The notes: generated by a model not told the origin, from the letters alone. A stretch of 35,598 bases of DNA from Chloroflexota bacterium (GCA_026389845.1 JAPLHB010000189.1:1-35598); one strand, 5' to 3'; positions 24,031 to 32,944 are shown, counted from the stretch's first letter. Numbers and translations are program-made.

Positions 24031-25061
24031 GCCGTCACTTCCACATTGTGATACAGGAAACAGCTCACCAGTTGCTTCTCGCCGACCGGTAGCAGCGCCG
24101 GGGTCTGCCGATCACAGACGCCAGGCATGAACTTCGTACAGCGCGGGTAGAAGGAACATCCGACCGGGCGGTTGAACGGGTGCGGGATTGAGCCGCTGAT
24201 GGTGGGCAGGTCAACACGCGGCGTGGTGTGGATGCTGGGAATGGACTCCAGCAGCGCCTTGGTGTAAGGATGCTTCGGATCATGGAAGATGTCGTCCACC
24301 GGCCCCTGTTCCATCACCAGGCCCAGGTACATCACCGTGACGTAGTCGGCCATCTGCGCGATGACGCCGAGGTCGTGGGTGATGAAGATGATGGCCGAAT
24401 TGCGCTCCTCTTGCAGCCGGCGCAGCAGGCGCAACACCTGCGCCTGGGTTGTCACATCCACGGCCGTGGTCGGCTCGTCGGCGATGAGGATCAGCGGGTT
24501 GCAGGAGAGCGCCATCGCGATCATGGCGCGCTGGCGCAACCCGCCGCTCAGTTGCCATGAGTATTCGTTCAGCAGCCGTTCGGGTGTGGGAATGCCGACG
24601 TCGCGGAGCTGCTGCAGGGCGATCTTGCGCGCCTCGCGTTCGTTCACTTCGCGATGCAGCCGGATCGTTTCCAGGATCTGATTGCCGATCGTATGCACGG
24701 GGCTGAAGGCGGCCATCGGCTCTTGCGGGATCAGGGCGATTTCGCCGCCCCGAACATCCCGCATTTCCTGGCCCTTGGGGTTTAGGCGTGCCAGATCAAC
24801 GATGTCCGTGGTTCCGCCGTTCTGAGCCGGCCGGCGCAGCAGCATCTCGCCCGCGACAATCCGCCCCGGCGGTTCGACGATGCGCAGCAGGGCCTTCATG
24901 GTCACGCTTTTGCCGCAGCCGCTCTCGCCCACGATACCGAAGACCTGGCCCGGGTAGACGTCGAGCGAAATCCCGTCCACCGCCTTGACCACCCCTTCGT
25001 CCATGAAGAAGTAGACTTTGAGGTCTCGAATTGACAGCAGAGGTTCGGTGTGTTGGTTCAT
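24027..25061 (-). CDS. Oligopeptide/dipeptide-type ABC ATP-binding protein (OppD-like)
   Basis: First ATPase of the family 5 importer, paired with OppF. Walker A GESGCGKS lies at residues 45-52, with Q-loop in ALIPQEPMAAF, signature LSGGLRQRAMIAMAL (first residues of the ABC motif), Walker B LILIADEPTTAVDV, and the switch His in FITHDLGV. The C-terminal SFYPRCTKFMPGVC stretch is the OppD/DppD-type cysteine motif. ATG 25061 is used; a TTG two codons upstream is an alternative. It begins 7 bases after the OppC stop and its own stop overlaps OppF. Length ~344 residues, as expected. Confidence 0.95.
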   Translation of the reverse strand: MNQHTEPLLSIRDLKVYFFMDEGVVKAVDGISLDVYPGQVFGIVGESGCGKSVTMKALLRIVEPPGRIVAGEMLLRRPAQNGGTTDIVDLARLNPKGQEMRDVRGGEIALIPQEPMAAFSPVHTIGNQILETIRLHREVNEREARKIALQQLRDVGIPTPERLLNEYSWQLSGGLRQRAMIAMALSCNPLILIADEPTTAVDVTTQAQVLRLLRRLQEERNSAIIFITHDLGVIAQMADYVTVMYLGLVMEQGPVDDIFHDPKHPYTKALLESIPSIHTTPRVDLPTISGSIPHPFNRPVGCSFYPRCTKFMPGVCDRQTPALLPVGEKQLVSCFLYHNVEVTA

Positions 25062-25068
25062 ATGCAAC

Positions 25069-26214
25069 TCAATGGCTGTACGGGTCGGCGGCGTCGCGCA
25101 GGCCGTCGCCGACCAGGTTGAACGCCAACACGGCGATGATCACACCCAGGCCTGGCATCATCAGCCAGGGTGCCTGGGCGACCGTCTGGATATTCTGCGC
25201 TTCCTGGAGCAGCACGCCCCAACTAATCGCGGGGGGGCGGATGCCCAAGCCCAGGAAGCTCAGCGACGACTCATTGATGATCATCACGGGGATCGCGAGT
25301 GTGCTGGTGGCGATGATGTGGCTCATGAACGCGGGCACCATGTGGCGCGTGATAATGCGGAAGCGGCTGGCGCCCGACAACTCGGCGGCGAGCACGAAGT
25401 CCTCCTCGCGCAACGAAAGGAAGCGGCCGCGCACCTCGCGCGCCAGGGTGGTCCAACCGATGAACGCCAGGATGATGGTGATGGCGAAGAAGACGCGCGT
25501 GGGTGGCCAATCGCGGGGCAGCGCGGCCGTCATGGCGAGCCAGATGGGGATGGTCGGCAGCGACTGCAGGATTTCGATCACGCGCTGGATGATCAGATCG
25601 GCGATCCCGCCAAAGTACCCGGACACACCGCCTAACAACACGCCCAGGATGACGCTGAGGATCACGGCCACCAGACCCACTGTCATAGATGTGCGCGTGC
25701 CGAACATCAGACGCGACCATTGGTCGCGGCCGAGGCTATCCGTGCCCAACAGGTATACACCCTCTGCGGCGTTGGGGTCCGCCGTGCCCACCAGGTGCAG
25801 GTCCGTCTCAAAAAGGCCCAGCACGTCGTACTTGTATCCCCGCGTGAAGATCGCCAAGGGGATCCGCTTCGCGGGGTCCGTGACCCACTCCATCCGCAGC
25901 GTCTCTTTGTTGCGGGCGCCCACGACAGACGGCGCCGAAGGCGCCAGGCGACCGCCGGTGATCAGCGAAAGGCGCTGCGGGGGGATGAAGGCCAATTTGG
26001 CCGAGGTGGCTTCCGGGTCGTGAGTGGCAAAAAAGTCCGGGACGAGCACGATGAGATAAAAAAGAACCAAAACCAGCGCGCTCACCACGGCCAGGCGATT
26101 CTTGCGAAACCGCCACCAGACGAGTTTCCAGTTGGAAGCAACCGAGACGCGATCTTCGGCTTTCGACTTCGGCGCCAGTTCGACCGTGGAGGCGGTGGGG
26201 AGAGATTCAGCCAT
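25069..26214 (-). CDS. ABC permease (OppC/DppC-like)
   Basis: Inner-membrane permease of the family 5 importer. The N-terminal cytoplasmic segment has the usual KLVWWRFRKNRLAVVSALVL start of OppC proteins, leading into TM1. An unusually long extracytoplasmic stretch (~residues 70-155) precedes the conserved GTDSLGRDQWSRLMFGTRTS segment. The permease core (EAA-type loop EDFVLAAELSGASRFRIITRH) and about five further hydrophobic helices follow. Length 381 residues, longer than the ~300 typical because of the extracytoplasmic loop. The start is one base after the OppB stop (TGACATG) with GGAGG upstream, indicating tight coupling. Confidence 0.95.
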   Translation of the reverse strand: MAESLPTASTVELAPKSKAEDRVSVASNWKLVWWRFRKNRLAVVSALVLVLFYLIVLVPDFFATHDPEATSAKLAFIPPQRLSLITGGRLAPSAPSVVGARNKETLRMEWVTDPAKRIPLAIFTRGYKYDVLGLFETDLHLVGTADPNAAEGVYLLGTDSLGRDQWSRLMFGTRTSMTVGLVAVILSVILGVLLGGVSGYFGGIADLIIQRVIEILQSLPTIPIWLAMTAALPRDWPPTRVFFAITIILAFIGWTTLAREVRGRFLSLREEDFVLAAELSGASRFRIITRHMVPAFMSHIIATSTLAIPVMIINESSLSFLGLGIRPPAISWGVLLQEAQNIQTVAQAPWLMMPGLGVIIAVLAFNLVGDGLRDAADPYSH

Positions 26215-26215
26215 G

Positions 26216-27208
26216 TCAGTTGCCTCCCTCCATCCGAATGCGCGGATCGGCCACCGCCAGAAGGATGTCTGAGATCAGCGTGCCGATGATCGTCAACAGG
26301 CAGTAGATCAGCAGGATGCTGCCGGCCAGGTACATGTCCTGCTGCTGCAATGACCGCAACAGCAGAGGGCCGATATTGGGCAGGTTCATGACGGTGGCGA
26401 CGATCAAGCTACCCGAAAAGAGCTGCGGCAGGTACCATCCGATGGTGCTGATCAAGGGGTTGAACGCCAGGCGCACGGGATACTTCATCACCAGACGCCA
26501 TTCCGACAACCCCTTGGCGCGCGCGGTGACCACGTACTGTTTGTTGAGTTCGTCCAGCAGGTTCGCCCGCATGACGCGCGTGAGGCGTGCGGTGCCCGCT
26601 ACACCCAGCACAATAGCCGGCACCCAAATGTGTTTCAGCAGGTCAACGAAGCGGTCCCAACTCCAGGGCGCCTGCACGTATGCGGGCGAGAAAAGTCCGG
26701 TGATGCTGATCCCCAGATTGGAGAACGCGAACCACATCAGGATCAGCGCCAGCATGAAGTTAGGCGTTGCAACGCCGACGTAATTAAACATCGTGAGCAG
26801 GTAATCGAGGGGCGAATTTTGATGGGTGGCCGAATAGATGCCCGCCGGAATCGCGATCGCCCAGGTGATGACAAAGGCGAAGAGCGCCAGCGCAATCGTC
26901 AAAACCAGCCGGTCGCCGATCAGTTCCGAGTTGGCGCGTTGGTACTCCAGCGAGCGACCCAGATCGCCATGCAGCAGACCATCCATCCAACGCCCGTATT
27001 GGACGAAGAACGGCTGGTCCACCCCGAACTGCATCTTGAGCGCCTCCGCCTGCGCCTGATCCATGGAGGAACCTGTGCCGGCCAGCGTCGCGATGTAGCT
27101 CGTTAGGAAGTCGCCCGGCGGCGCCTGCACCAGCCCGAAGACGATGATTGAAAAGAGCAGCACCAGAAACGGCAGTATGAGCAGGCGTTGGATGATGTAT
27201 CTGAGCAT
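26216..27208 (-). CDS. ABC permease (OppB/DppB-like)
   Basis: First permease of the family 5 importer. The N-terminus MLRYIIQRLLILPFLVLLFS is the standard OppB TM1. The loop PFFVQYGRWMDGLLHGDLGRS is a conserved OppB signature. The EAA-type loop TARAKGLSEWRLVMKYPVRLAFNPLI contacts the ATPases, and the C-terminus ends ADPRIRM-EGGN as usual. About six membrane helices, 330 residues. ATG 27208 has GGGAG five bases upstream. It is separated from the binding-protein gene by ~330 bases containing a 12-bp hairpin (27261-27293) and a 137-bp repeat element. Its expression may therefore be uncoupled from or attenuated relative to the binding protein. Confidence 0.95.
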   Translation of the reverse strand: MLRYIIQRLLILPFLVLLFSIIVFGLVQAPPGDFLTSYIATLAGTGSSMDQAQAEALKMQFGVDQPFFVQYGRWMDGLLHGDLGRSLEYQRANSELIGDRLVLTIALALFAFVITWAIAIPAGIYSATHQNSPLDYLLTMFNYVGVATPNFMLALILMWFAFSNLGISITGLFSPAYVQAPWSWDRFVDLLKHIWVPAIVLGVAGTARLTRVMRANLLDELNKQYVVTARAKGLSEWRLVMKYPVRLAFNPLISTIGWYLPQLFSGSLIVATVMNLPNIGPLLLRSLQQQDMYLAGSILLIYCLLTIIGTLISDILLAVADPRIRMEGGN

Positions 27209-27260
27209 AGGAACTCCCGCACCAAAAGGACGCAGCGTGGGGGAAGAATCTTCTCACCCG

Positions 27261-27293
27261 GTTTTGGGCGACGGCCGTGCTGTCGCCCAAAAC
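27261..27293 (-). terminator. 12-bp hairpin between binding-protein and permease genes
   Basis: GTTTTGGGCGAC (27261-27272) pairs perfectly with GTCGCCCAAAAC (27282-27293), loop 9 bases. It sits downstream of the binding-protein gene and upstream of OppB on the minus strand, a position where partial terminators often set binding protein in excess. No strong T-run follows. Confidence 0.5.
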
Positions 27294-27353
27294 AACCGAA
27301 TCATACTGCCCTCGGCACAAATTGCGTTTCTTTGGGCACAGCAACAGTAGCCT

Positions 27354-27490
27354 TGTCACCCTGAGCGGTTTGGCCCCGTGAAAGGCGTTGCGGCGAAAAT
27401 CCAGCGAAGGGTCTCGTTGTTACAAGGCCGGATTCTTCGCTGGATGCTCGCCGTCGCGCAAGGTTAGGGGCGGACCCGCTCAGAATGACA
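27354..27490. mobile_element. 137-bp MITE-like inverted-repeat element, copy A
   Basis: Terminal inverted repeats TGTCACCCTGAGCGG (left) and CCGCTCAGAATGACA (right). Internal complementary halves GGGTCT...CCAGCGAAG and GATTCTTCGCTGGATG make the whole element foldable. It has no coding capacity. It aligns over its whole length with the reverse complement of copy B (30683-30819), which has exactly the same length. Confidence 0.8.
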
Positions 27491-27535
27491 AACGCCGAAA
27501 AGCGCAATTTGCTACCGTGCCGAGGATACAGTCCC

Positions 27536-29596
27536 TTACTTCACAAAGAACCAAACCTCAGGCTTGCCGTTGCCGGGTGTGCGCAGCGCCCAGTCCTTGG
27601 TCAGGTCTTTGGGGACGTTGCGGAGGTTCTTGCTAACAACCGCGACGCCTTGGTCCTTCGCCGTCAGACCGACGGTGCCGATGTCGTACAGATTGTCCAC
27701 CCAGATCTTATAGATCTCCTGGGCGATCTGGTTCAGGCGCTCGCGGCTGGCGGACTTGGCCTCATCCTGCAGAGCAACGATCTTCTTCCACGGCGCGGGC
27801 GGCTCGACACCCTTGGCGCCGTTACTGTCGTACCAGTCCTTCCACAGCGGGCCGTAGGTCAGGTTGCCGAAGATCGGCAGCCGGATGTCGTACTTGGTCG
27901 AGCCGCTGAACATCGTGCCCGCGGAGTCCTGGTTCCAGATCTCGGCCTGGAGCTCATTGGCCTGGCGCATCTGGAAGTGCAGGTCGCGCTCGGGATTCCG
28001 GAGATCAACCCAGATGCCGACCTTCTTCAGATGTCTGACGATCAACTGGGCAGGGGGCACCTGGTCGAGGGGGGTCGAAACTGCTGAAAGCTCGAAGCCG
28101 ACGCGCTTGCCGCTGGGCAGCAGGCGATAGCCTTCGGCATCCCGTTTGGTGTAGCCCAGCGCGTCTAGCAGCTTGTTGGCCTCGTCCGGCTTGTATTCGG
28201 TGTACTTGTAGGCCCACTCGTCACCGGGATACCACGAGCTGGTCTTCTTGATGATGCCCATGCGCGGCTCGCCCGTGCCCAGGAAGATGGACTCCTGGAT
28301 CTCTTTTCGATCGATGGCGTAGGAGACCGCCTTGCGGAAGTCGAGCTGCGTCCACATTGCGGTCAGCTCTGGATCCTTCTGGTAGGTCAGATTGAAGATG
28401 ACGCCGCCTTCGTCGCCGCCGGTGCTTGACCAGAGGTAAATATCGTACTTGCCGGACTTCTGCGATGTTTCCTTCAGAGTCGGATAGTTCGTCAGTTGGA
28501 TGTGTCGCTCCTGTTCGTCAAGCTCACCGGCGATGGCCGCCAGGTTCAGGGCGTTGACATCTGCGAAAAACTTGACCTGGACCTCGTCAATGTACGGGAG
28601 CTGATTGCCGGCCTTATCCACGCCCACGTAGTAGGGGTTGCGCTTCATGACGAAGATTGGCTCGCTGTAGCGGTTGCTCGCCATCCAGGCGGCCATCGTG
28701 GGCCGCTCAGGGTTATCGAAGGGGTTTTGCTTCGCGGCGAACAGCTCGGTCCAGGTCTTCAGCTTGTTGTCGACGACCAGCTTGTCTAGCGCCGCCTTGT
28801 CGGCGTAGGACGCATGGAACTGTTTCATGTACTTCGCGGGCAGGAACATCGGGTAAACCTTGTCGCCGAAGTCCGCCTGGGCGATTTGCTCAAGGAAGAA
28901 GGCAAACGGAGTGGCAAAGGTGAACTTCACCGATAGGTCATCCACCTTCTCCACCTTGACCGGACTTTTGTCCTGATTCACCAGCCAGGACGGCAGCGCA
29001 GGCATGAGATCCTTGTTGTTCACCACGTCTTTGAACCAGAACATGATGTCGTCCGCGGTGAACGGGCTGCCATCGGACCACTTGCTGCCCTTGCGCAGCT
29101 TGATGGTCCACTCGGTGTTGTTGGCGTTCGGGGTGACGCTCTCCGCGTACTTCATCTCCACGCTGGCCCCGTCAATCGAGAAGCGCACGAGGCTGTCATT
29201 GATGATGCGGTTAAGGCCGTTGAAGTCGGACGGGCCGGTGAAGCCGCGATGCCAGATGCCGCCGTACTGACCGATTTCGGGCGCGCTGATGACATACGGA
29301 TTCTCGGGCAGGCGCTGATCTACGGCGGGCAGCTTGCCGGCCTTGACCTGGTCGGCCAGGATGGGGGCTTCCTTGAACTTGGAAGCCGGCGCGGCGGTTG
29401 GCGCGGGGGCCTTGGTGGCCTCGGGGGCCTTGGTGGCGGCGGGCGCAGCGGTCGGCGCGGGCGCAACGGTCGCTGCGGGCGCGGGCGCCTTGGTCGGGAC
29501 CGGCGCCGGGGTCGGCGTCGGCTGCGAGCAGGACGTGAGCACAAAGCTCAGGATCAGGATCACGCTCAGCAGCGTGAAGATAGATTTACGGTTCAT
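27536..29596 (-). CDS. ABC transporter substrate-binding lipoprotein, family 5
   Basis: Extracytoplasmic receptor for the OppBCDF-type importer. Signal MNRKSIFTLLSVILILSFVL and lipobox LTSC with Cys23. A ~65-residue linker of Ala/Pro/Thr/Lys repeats (PTPTPAPVPTKAP type) follows, of the kind common in Chloroflexota lipoproteins, placing the receptor away from the membrane. Then the family 5 fold: WTIKLRKGSKWSDGSPFTADD is the hallmark, with FATPFAFFLEQI and AVSYAIDRKEI further on. 686 residues, long for DppA/OppA partly because of the linker. ATG 29596 is preceded by AAAGGG. Transcribed leftwards into the permease genes. Ligand unknown; deacetylase and isomerase genes nearby suggest a saccharide rather than a peptide. 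Confidence 0.93.
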   Translation of the reverse strand: MNRKSIFTLLSVILILSFVLTSCSQPTPTPAPVPTKAPAPAATVAPAPTAAPAATKAPEATKAPAPTAAPASKFKEAPILADQVKAGKLPAVDQRLPENPYVISAPEIGQYGGIWHRGFTGPSDFNGLNRIINDSLVRFSIDGASVEMKYAESVTPNANNTEWTIKLRKGSKWSDGSPFTADDIMFWFKDVVNNKDLMPALPSWLVNQDKSPVKVEKVDDLSVKFTFATPFAFFLEQIAQADFGDKVYPMFLPAKYMKQFHASYADKAALDKLVVDNKLKTWTELFAAKQNPFDNPERPTMAAWMASNRYSEPIFVMKRNPYYVGVDKAGNQLPYIDEVQVKFFADVNALNLAAIAGELDEQERHIQLTNYPTLKETSQKSGKYDIYLWSSTGGDEGGVIFNLTYQKDPELTAMWTQLDFRKAVSYAIDRKEIQESIFLGTGEPRMGIIKKTSSWYPGDEWAYKYTEYKPDEANKLLDALGYTKRDAEGYRLLPSGKRVGFELSAVSTPLDQVPPAQLIVRHLKKVGIWVDLRNPERDLHFQMRQANELQAEIWNQDSAGTMFSGSTKYDIRLPIFGNLTYGPLWKDWYDSNGAKGVEPPAPWKKIVALQDEAKSASRERLNQIAQEIYKIWVDNLYDIGTVGLTAKDQGVAVVSKNLRNVPKDLTKDWALRTPGNGKPEVWFFVK

Positions 29597-29722
29597 TGTC
29601 CCTTTCTCCTCGATGAGTATGGTTTATGTGTCCTCTGCGGACAAACGACGATGTTGCCTTCAACGTCCTTGATGCCGTGCCATCACCTCCCTTCTTTATC
29701 TTCTCGATTCTACGGGGCCAAC

Positions 29723-29753
29723 GTGCCTGGCACTTTTCGGAAGTGCCAGGCAC
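29723..29753. repeat. Double palindromic repeat, intergenic copy
   Basis: GTGCCTGGCACTT and AAGTGCCAGGCAC separated by TTCGG. It is the same element as 15294-15327 with a slightly longer centre. It lies 17 bases after the isomerase stop on the minus strand and could act as its terminator hairpin. Confidence 0.8.
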
Positions 29754-29769
29754 ATGACAAGTGTGCGGG

Positions 29770-30663
29770 CTACAAGCCCAGTTTCACCGCATAGGCTTCC
29801 AGAAACTGCTTGCCCTGGACGAAGCATTGCTCAAGGTCGGGCAGTTGCTCCAGGTCAACAGCATAGTACCCGTCGAACCCCTGGCGCTTCAGTGCCAGGA
29901 AGACTTCCTCCCAGTCAATGTTCCCCGTGCCCGGCACCAGGTGGCGGTTGACCAGCCCATCGTTATCGGCCACGTGGACATAGCGGATGCTGCGCCCCAG
30001 CTTCTCGACGCTCAGGGGCAGCAATTCCTTCTGGGCGTGCTGATGCGCGGTGTCCAGGATCACGCCCAGGGTATCGTCGCCGACCGCGTCCAGCAAGCGC
30101 ATCAGCGCCTCGCTGTTCGAGGTCAGCTCGCCCACCCGCGGCTCGACCAGGAGTTGGATGCCATAGCTGCGGGCGATGGCGGTGCAGCGCCGCATCACGC
30201 GGACGTAGTGATCCCAGAACCTGGGCCAACTGAACCCCGCCGGAATGCGAATCCGGGTCTGCTGCCCGAAGACCACTGCGTCAGTCATCAGGGTGCCGCT
30301 GATGACCTCCACTGGCGGGAAGTAGCTGTCCACCCACACGTTGGGCGACCCTAACTCAACCGCGGTCCGCACCCCCTCCTCGAAGAGGGCCAGGGCCGGC
30401 TCGGTCACCTGCGGGTTCTCGCTGACCACCTCCGGCAAGATGACTGCGAAGTTGGAAAGCTGCACGCCCGCCTGCACCAGCGTCTTTCGTAGCTCTACTC
30501 GGTTATCAATGACCGCTCGCAGATTCTCGAATCCAACCCCTTCCAGCTCAACGTAATCGAATCCGAGCGCGGCCATCTCGGGAATCGCCCTCAGCATGTT
30601 CGGCAGGCTGGGCGGGAATCCGTACTTCCCGATCGCGAACATCCAACAACAGGTTATCTTCAT
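29770..30663 (-). CDS. TIM-barrel sugar phosphate isomerase/epimerase family protein
   Basis: Xylose-isomerase-like TIM-barrel enzyme of 297 residues, same superfamily as the gene at 20731 but only distantly similar. Likely metal ligands: Glu174 (LLVEPRVGEL), Asp204 and His207 (VILDTAHQHA), His230 (YVHVADNDG) and an acidic residue in VDLEQL (~270-272). The HLVPGTGNIDWEEVF segment after the DNDG loop is typical of the family's C-terminal half. Substrate unknown; sugar or polyol isomerisation is inferred from position between a NagA-like deacetylase and a solute receptor. The ATG is 30663. Upstream, copy B of the 137-bp element separates it from nagA, so co-transcription with the LacI operon is uncertain. 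Confidence 0.88.
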   Translation of the reverse strand: MKITCCWMFAIGKYGFPPSLPNMLRAIPEMAALGFDYVELEGVGFENLRAVIDNRVELRKTLVQAGVQLSNFAVILPEVVSENPQVTEPALALFEEGVRTAVELGSPNVWVDSYFPPVEVISGTLMTDAVVFGQQTRIRIPAGFSWPRFWDHYVRVMRRCTAIARSYGIQLLVEPRVGELTSNSEALMRLLDAVGDDTLGVILDTAHQHAQKELLPLSVEKLGRSIRYVHVADNDGLVNRHLVPGTGNIDWEEVFLALKRQGFDGYYAVDLEQLPDLEQCFVQGKQFLEAYAVKLGL

Positions 30664-30682
30664 CCGAAACCTCTTTGGCAGG

Positions 30683-30819
30683 TGTCATTCTGAGCGGGTT
30701 GACCCCTAACCTTCGGCGACGGCGAGCATCCAGCGAAGAATCTGCTGCCCACGACGAGAGACCCTTCGCTGGAATCTCACCGCAACGAACCTCACGGGAC
30801 TGACCCGCTCAGGGTGACA
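30683..30819. mobile_element. 137-bp MITE-like inverted-repeat element, copy B
   Basis: Ends TGTCATTCTGAGCGGG and CCCGCTCAGGGTGACA. Its reverse complement follows copy A along its length (shared CCGTGA, CCAGCGAAGGGTCTC, ATTCTTCGCTGGATGCTCG and AGGTTAGGGG blocks). It lies in opposite orientation to copy A, so the pair brackets 27491-30682. Confidence 0.8.
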
Positions 30820-30858
30820 ATAGCGAGTTCTACGATATTGCCCTCTTTGAATCCGGAC

Positions 30859-32061
30859 TCAGTCTGTTACGACCCAACGTCCGCCGATCATGGTCCGCCA
30901 CGCTGTGAAGTCGGGGTTGAAGATCGCCACATCCGCATCCTTCCCCGGCTCCAGGCTGCCCTTGCGATCCGCCCAGCCGATGGCCTTGGCGGGCGTCAAG
31001 GACGCCATGCGGACTGCCTCGACGAGCGGGATGCCCACTGCGTCGGTCAGGATCGGCACCATCTGGTTCAGCAGGGTCGAGCTGCCCGCGAAGGTGGTAT
31101 TATCCCCAATCAACATGCCCACCCCTGCGCGAACCTCGTACGCCATGCCGCCGATGGTGAACGGCGAGCCTTCAGGCAACCCCGCGCCGCTGGTGGCATC
31201 GGAAATGGCGCACAGCCGGTCAGGGCCGATGCACTTGTAAGCCAGCTTCATCAGGGTGGGCGGCAGATGCCGGTTATCCGAGATCATCTCCACCATCAGC
31301 CCGTCAAAAACCAGCGACGCCTCGAGCAGCCCCGGCTTCCGCCATGGCCCCACGCGAATCGTGCTCGATTGCGCACTCCAGATGTGGGTGATGTGACGCA
31401 ACCCCCGTTCCATGGCCGCCGCCACGTCGGTATCACGGCATGAGCTGTGACCCGCGGCCGGCATGATGCCGTTGCGGACGAGCGCAGTCACCAGGTCGAG
31501 CGCACCTGGCAACTCAGGCGCAAGCACGAAGATACGGAGGACGTCACCATAGACCAGCAGAGGCTCCGCCGAGCCATCCGCGGGCGCCCGCAGCCCTTTG
31601 CGGTTCACCCCACCGGCCTGCGCTGGGTCAATGAACGGGCTCTCAAGATGCGCGCCCAGGACTTGAGCGCCATTGTGCTGCCCTCCGGGGGCCATCCAAC
31701 TCCGGCAAAAGTCGAGACAGGTGCATAACTCCGAGATCGGGGCGACCGCGGCCAACGTCGCGAGCAAAGAGGTCACGCCCCGCCGCGCATTCTCAACCGT
31801 GATGGCCTCATACGCCATCGCGTCCGGCTCATTGAAGGAGTGATGCACCGCCCCGTGCGTGTGGATGTCCACCAGGCCGGGCGCAATGATTCTCCCGGCC
31901 ACATCTACTTGAGCAATCTCCCCGCCCAGATCGCCCGGCCACGCCAGCCCGGCGATCTTGCCATCTTCGATCACCAGGGCTTGGCCGTGTACGATGCGAT
32001 CGGGCAGCACGATCTGGCCGTTGATCAAAGCGATGGGGCCGGGTGCTGATCGGTCACGCAT
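30859..32061 (-). CDS. nagA: N-acetylglucosamine-6-phosphate deacetylase-like amidohydrolase (NagA family)
   Basis: Amidohydrolase removing acetate from an N-acetylated sugar phosphate. Residues from ATG 32061: first metal motif His67-Thr-His69 in PGLVDIHTHG, Glu140 in HLESPF (LEGPF in most NagA), His205 in AAGHSSCRD, His226 in THIWSAQ (usually HLFNAM), His265 in DNRHLPP, and catalytic Asp288 in SDATSGAG. The metal and acid residues are kept but HLFNAM to HIWSAQ and LEGPF to LESPF are changes in substrate-facing loops, so specificity may differ from GlcNAc-6-P. ATG 32061 is chosen over a longer open frame because it overlaps the IolB-like stop by 8 bases and matches the family N-terminus; 400 residues. 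Third gene of the LacI operon. Confidence 0.88.
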   Translation of the reverse strand: MRDRSAPGPIALINGQIVLPDRIVHGQALVIEDGKIAGLAWPGDLGGEIAQVDVAGRIIAPGLVDIHTHGAVHHSFNEPDAMAYEAITVENARRGVTSLLATLAAVAPISELCTCLDFCRSWMAPGGQHNGAQVLGAHLESPFIDPAQAGGVNRKGLRAPADGSAEPLLVYGDVLRIFVLAPELPGALDLVTALVRNGIMPAAGHSSCRDTDVAAAMERGLRHITHIWSAQSSTIRVGPWRKPGLLEASLVFDGLMVEMISDNRHLPPTLMKLAYKCIGPDRLCAISDATSGAGLPEGSPFTIGGMAYEVRAGVGMLIGDNTTFAGSSTLLNQMVPILTDAVGIPLVEAVRMASLTPAKAIGWADRKGSLEPGKDADVAIFNPDFTAWRTMIGGRWVVTD

Positions 32062-32944
32062 TGATGATCGGCTCCGCGCCGCGAATCCAGACGTGCGCAG
32101 GATCATCGCTCCACGCGCCGTAGATGCGCTCCACGCCGCAGAGCGCCCAGATGTAGACAAGCTGATAGCCGGCGGCGACGACGAGCGGATGATACCCCCT
32201 CGGAATCGCTACCGCATCGCCATCTTCCACCACGTACACTTCGTTCAGACGGTTGGCGGCGTCTCCCGGCTCGTAGACCCGCTGAATACCATAACCTCCC
32301 GCAGGCTTGAACAGGTAGAAGTAGACTTCCTCATAGACCGACTCGTTGGGCGGGTTCTCGACGTCGTGCTTGTGCGGCGGATAGGAGGTCCAGTTGCCGG
32401 GGGGCACGATCGTTTCGGCCATCATCAAGCGCCGGGTGGTAGGCGCCACGCTCGTGCCAGGGCGGAGTGTGCGGGTCCAGTTGGCCGCGCCGGCCCGTTG
32501 CTCGGGGACATCGTGCGGGTCGAGGATAGCCACGGGCAGACCGGGGTCGGCAGGCGTCAGCGAAACGGCCATATCGAGGTTGGGGCTGAGCGCCGTGAAG
32601 CAATAGTGGGCGCCGGGCGGCAGGCAGATCAGGGTCGGGCCGGTAGCGAACGGGTTGGAGCGTTCGCCCACCTTGTCGAACACCTGGCCGCCGGTCACTT
32701 CAAGGCGACAGGCGCCGGCGATGATATCGAAAACAGCCTCGCGCGTGCCTGTGTCACCCTCGTACGGGTGACCTCGGATCACGCCGACACGTCCGAATTC
32801 CAGCATCTTCAAGATGCCGTTACCCGGCCCGGCGATCATCACATAGCCTTCCTGGAAACCAGCGCCCTTGATGAGTAGATTCAAGCTGTGCCCCTCGTCA
32901 TTGTTGTAGGTGCAGCAATGATGCCCCGCGTCAGCCGGCGCCAT
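32054..32944 (-). CDS. iolB: 5-deoxy-glucuronate isomerase-like protein (IolB/KduI family)
   Basis: Bicupin isomerase. IolB converts 5-deoxy-glucuronate to 2-deoxy-5-keto-gluconate in myo-inositol breakdown. The second cupin carries ETIVPPGNWTSYPPHKHD with His191 and His193 as metal ligands, followed by EEVYFYLFKP and, further on, PRGYHPLVVAAGYQLVYIW. The N-terminal half is the partner cupin with a CLPPGAHYCFTA segment. ~296 residues, slightly longer than the usual ~270. ATG 32944 overlaps the LacI stop (TGATG); a GTG one codon earlier is equally possible. No other iol genes are adjacent, so either inositol catabolism is dispersed or this paralogue acts on another uronic-acid-type sugar. Sandwiched between a LacI regulator and NagA. 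Confidence 0.85.
   Translation of the reverse strand: MAPADAGHHCCTYNNDEGHSLNLLIKGAGFQEGYVMIAGPGNGILKMLEFGRVGVIRGHPYEGDTGTREAVFDIIAGACRLEVTGGQVFDKVGERSNPFATGPTLICLPPGAHYCFTALSPNLDMAVSLTPADPGLPVAILDPHDVPEQRAGAANWTRTLRPGTSVAPTTRRLMMAETIVPPGNWTSYPPHKHDVENPPNESVYEEVYFYLFKPAGGYGIQRVYEPGDAANRLNEVYVVEDGDAVAIPRGYHPLVVAAGYQLVYIWALCGVERIYGAWSDDPAHVWIRGAEPIINA

Noticed and set aside
22921..24051. 376-codon plus-strand frame opposite the OppF-like gene
   Set aside because: Antisense shadow of an unmistakable ABC ATPase with full motif set.
29380..29530. Repetitive GC-rich tract that could be taken for a tandem DNA repeat
   Set aside because: It is the coding sequence for the Ala/Pro/Thr/Lys linker of the family 5 binding protein, not an independent repeat.
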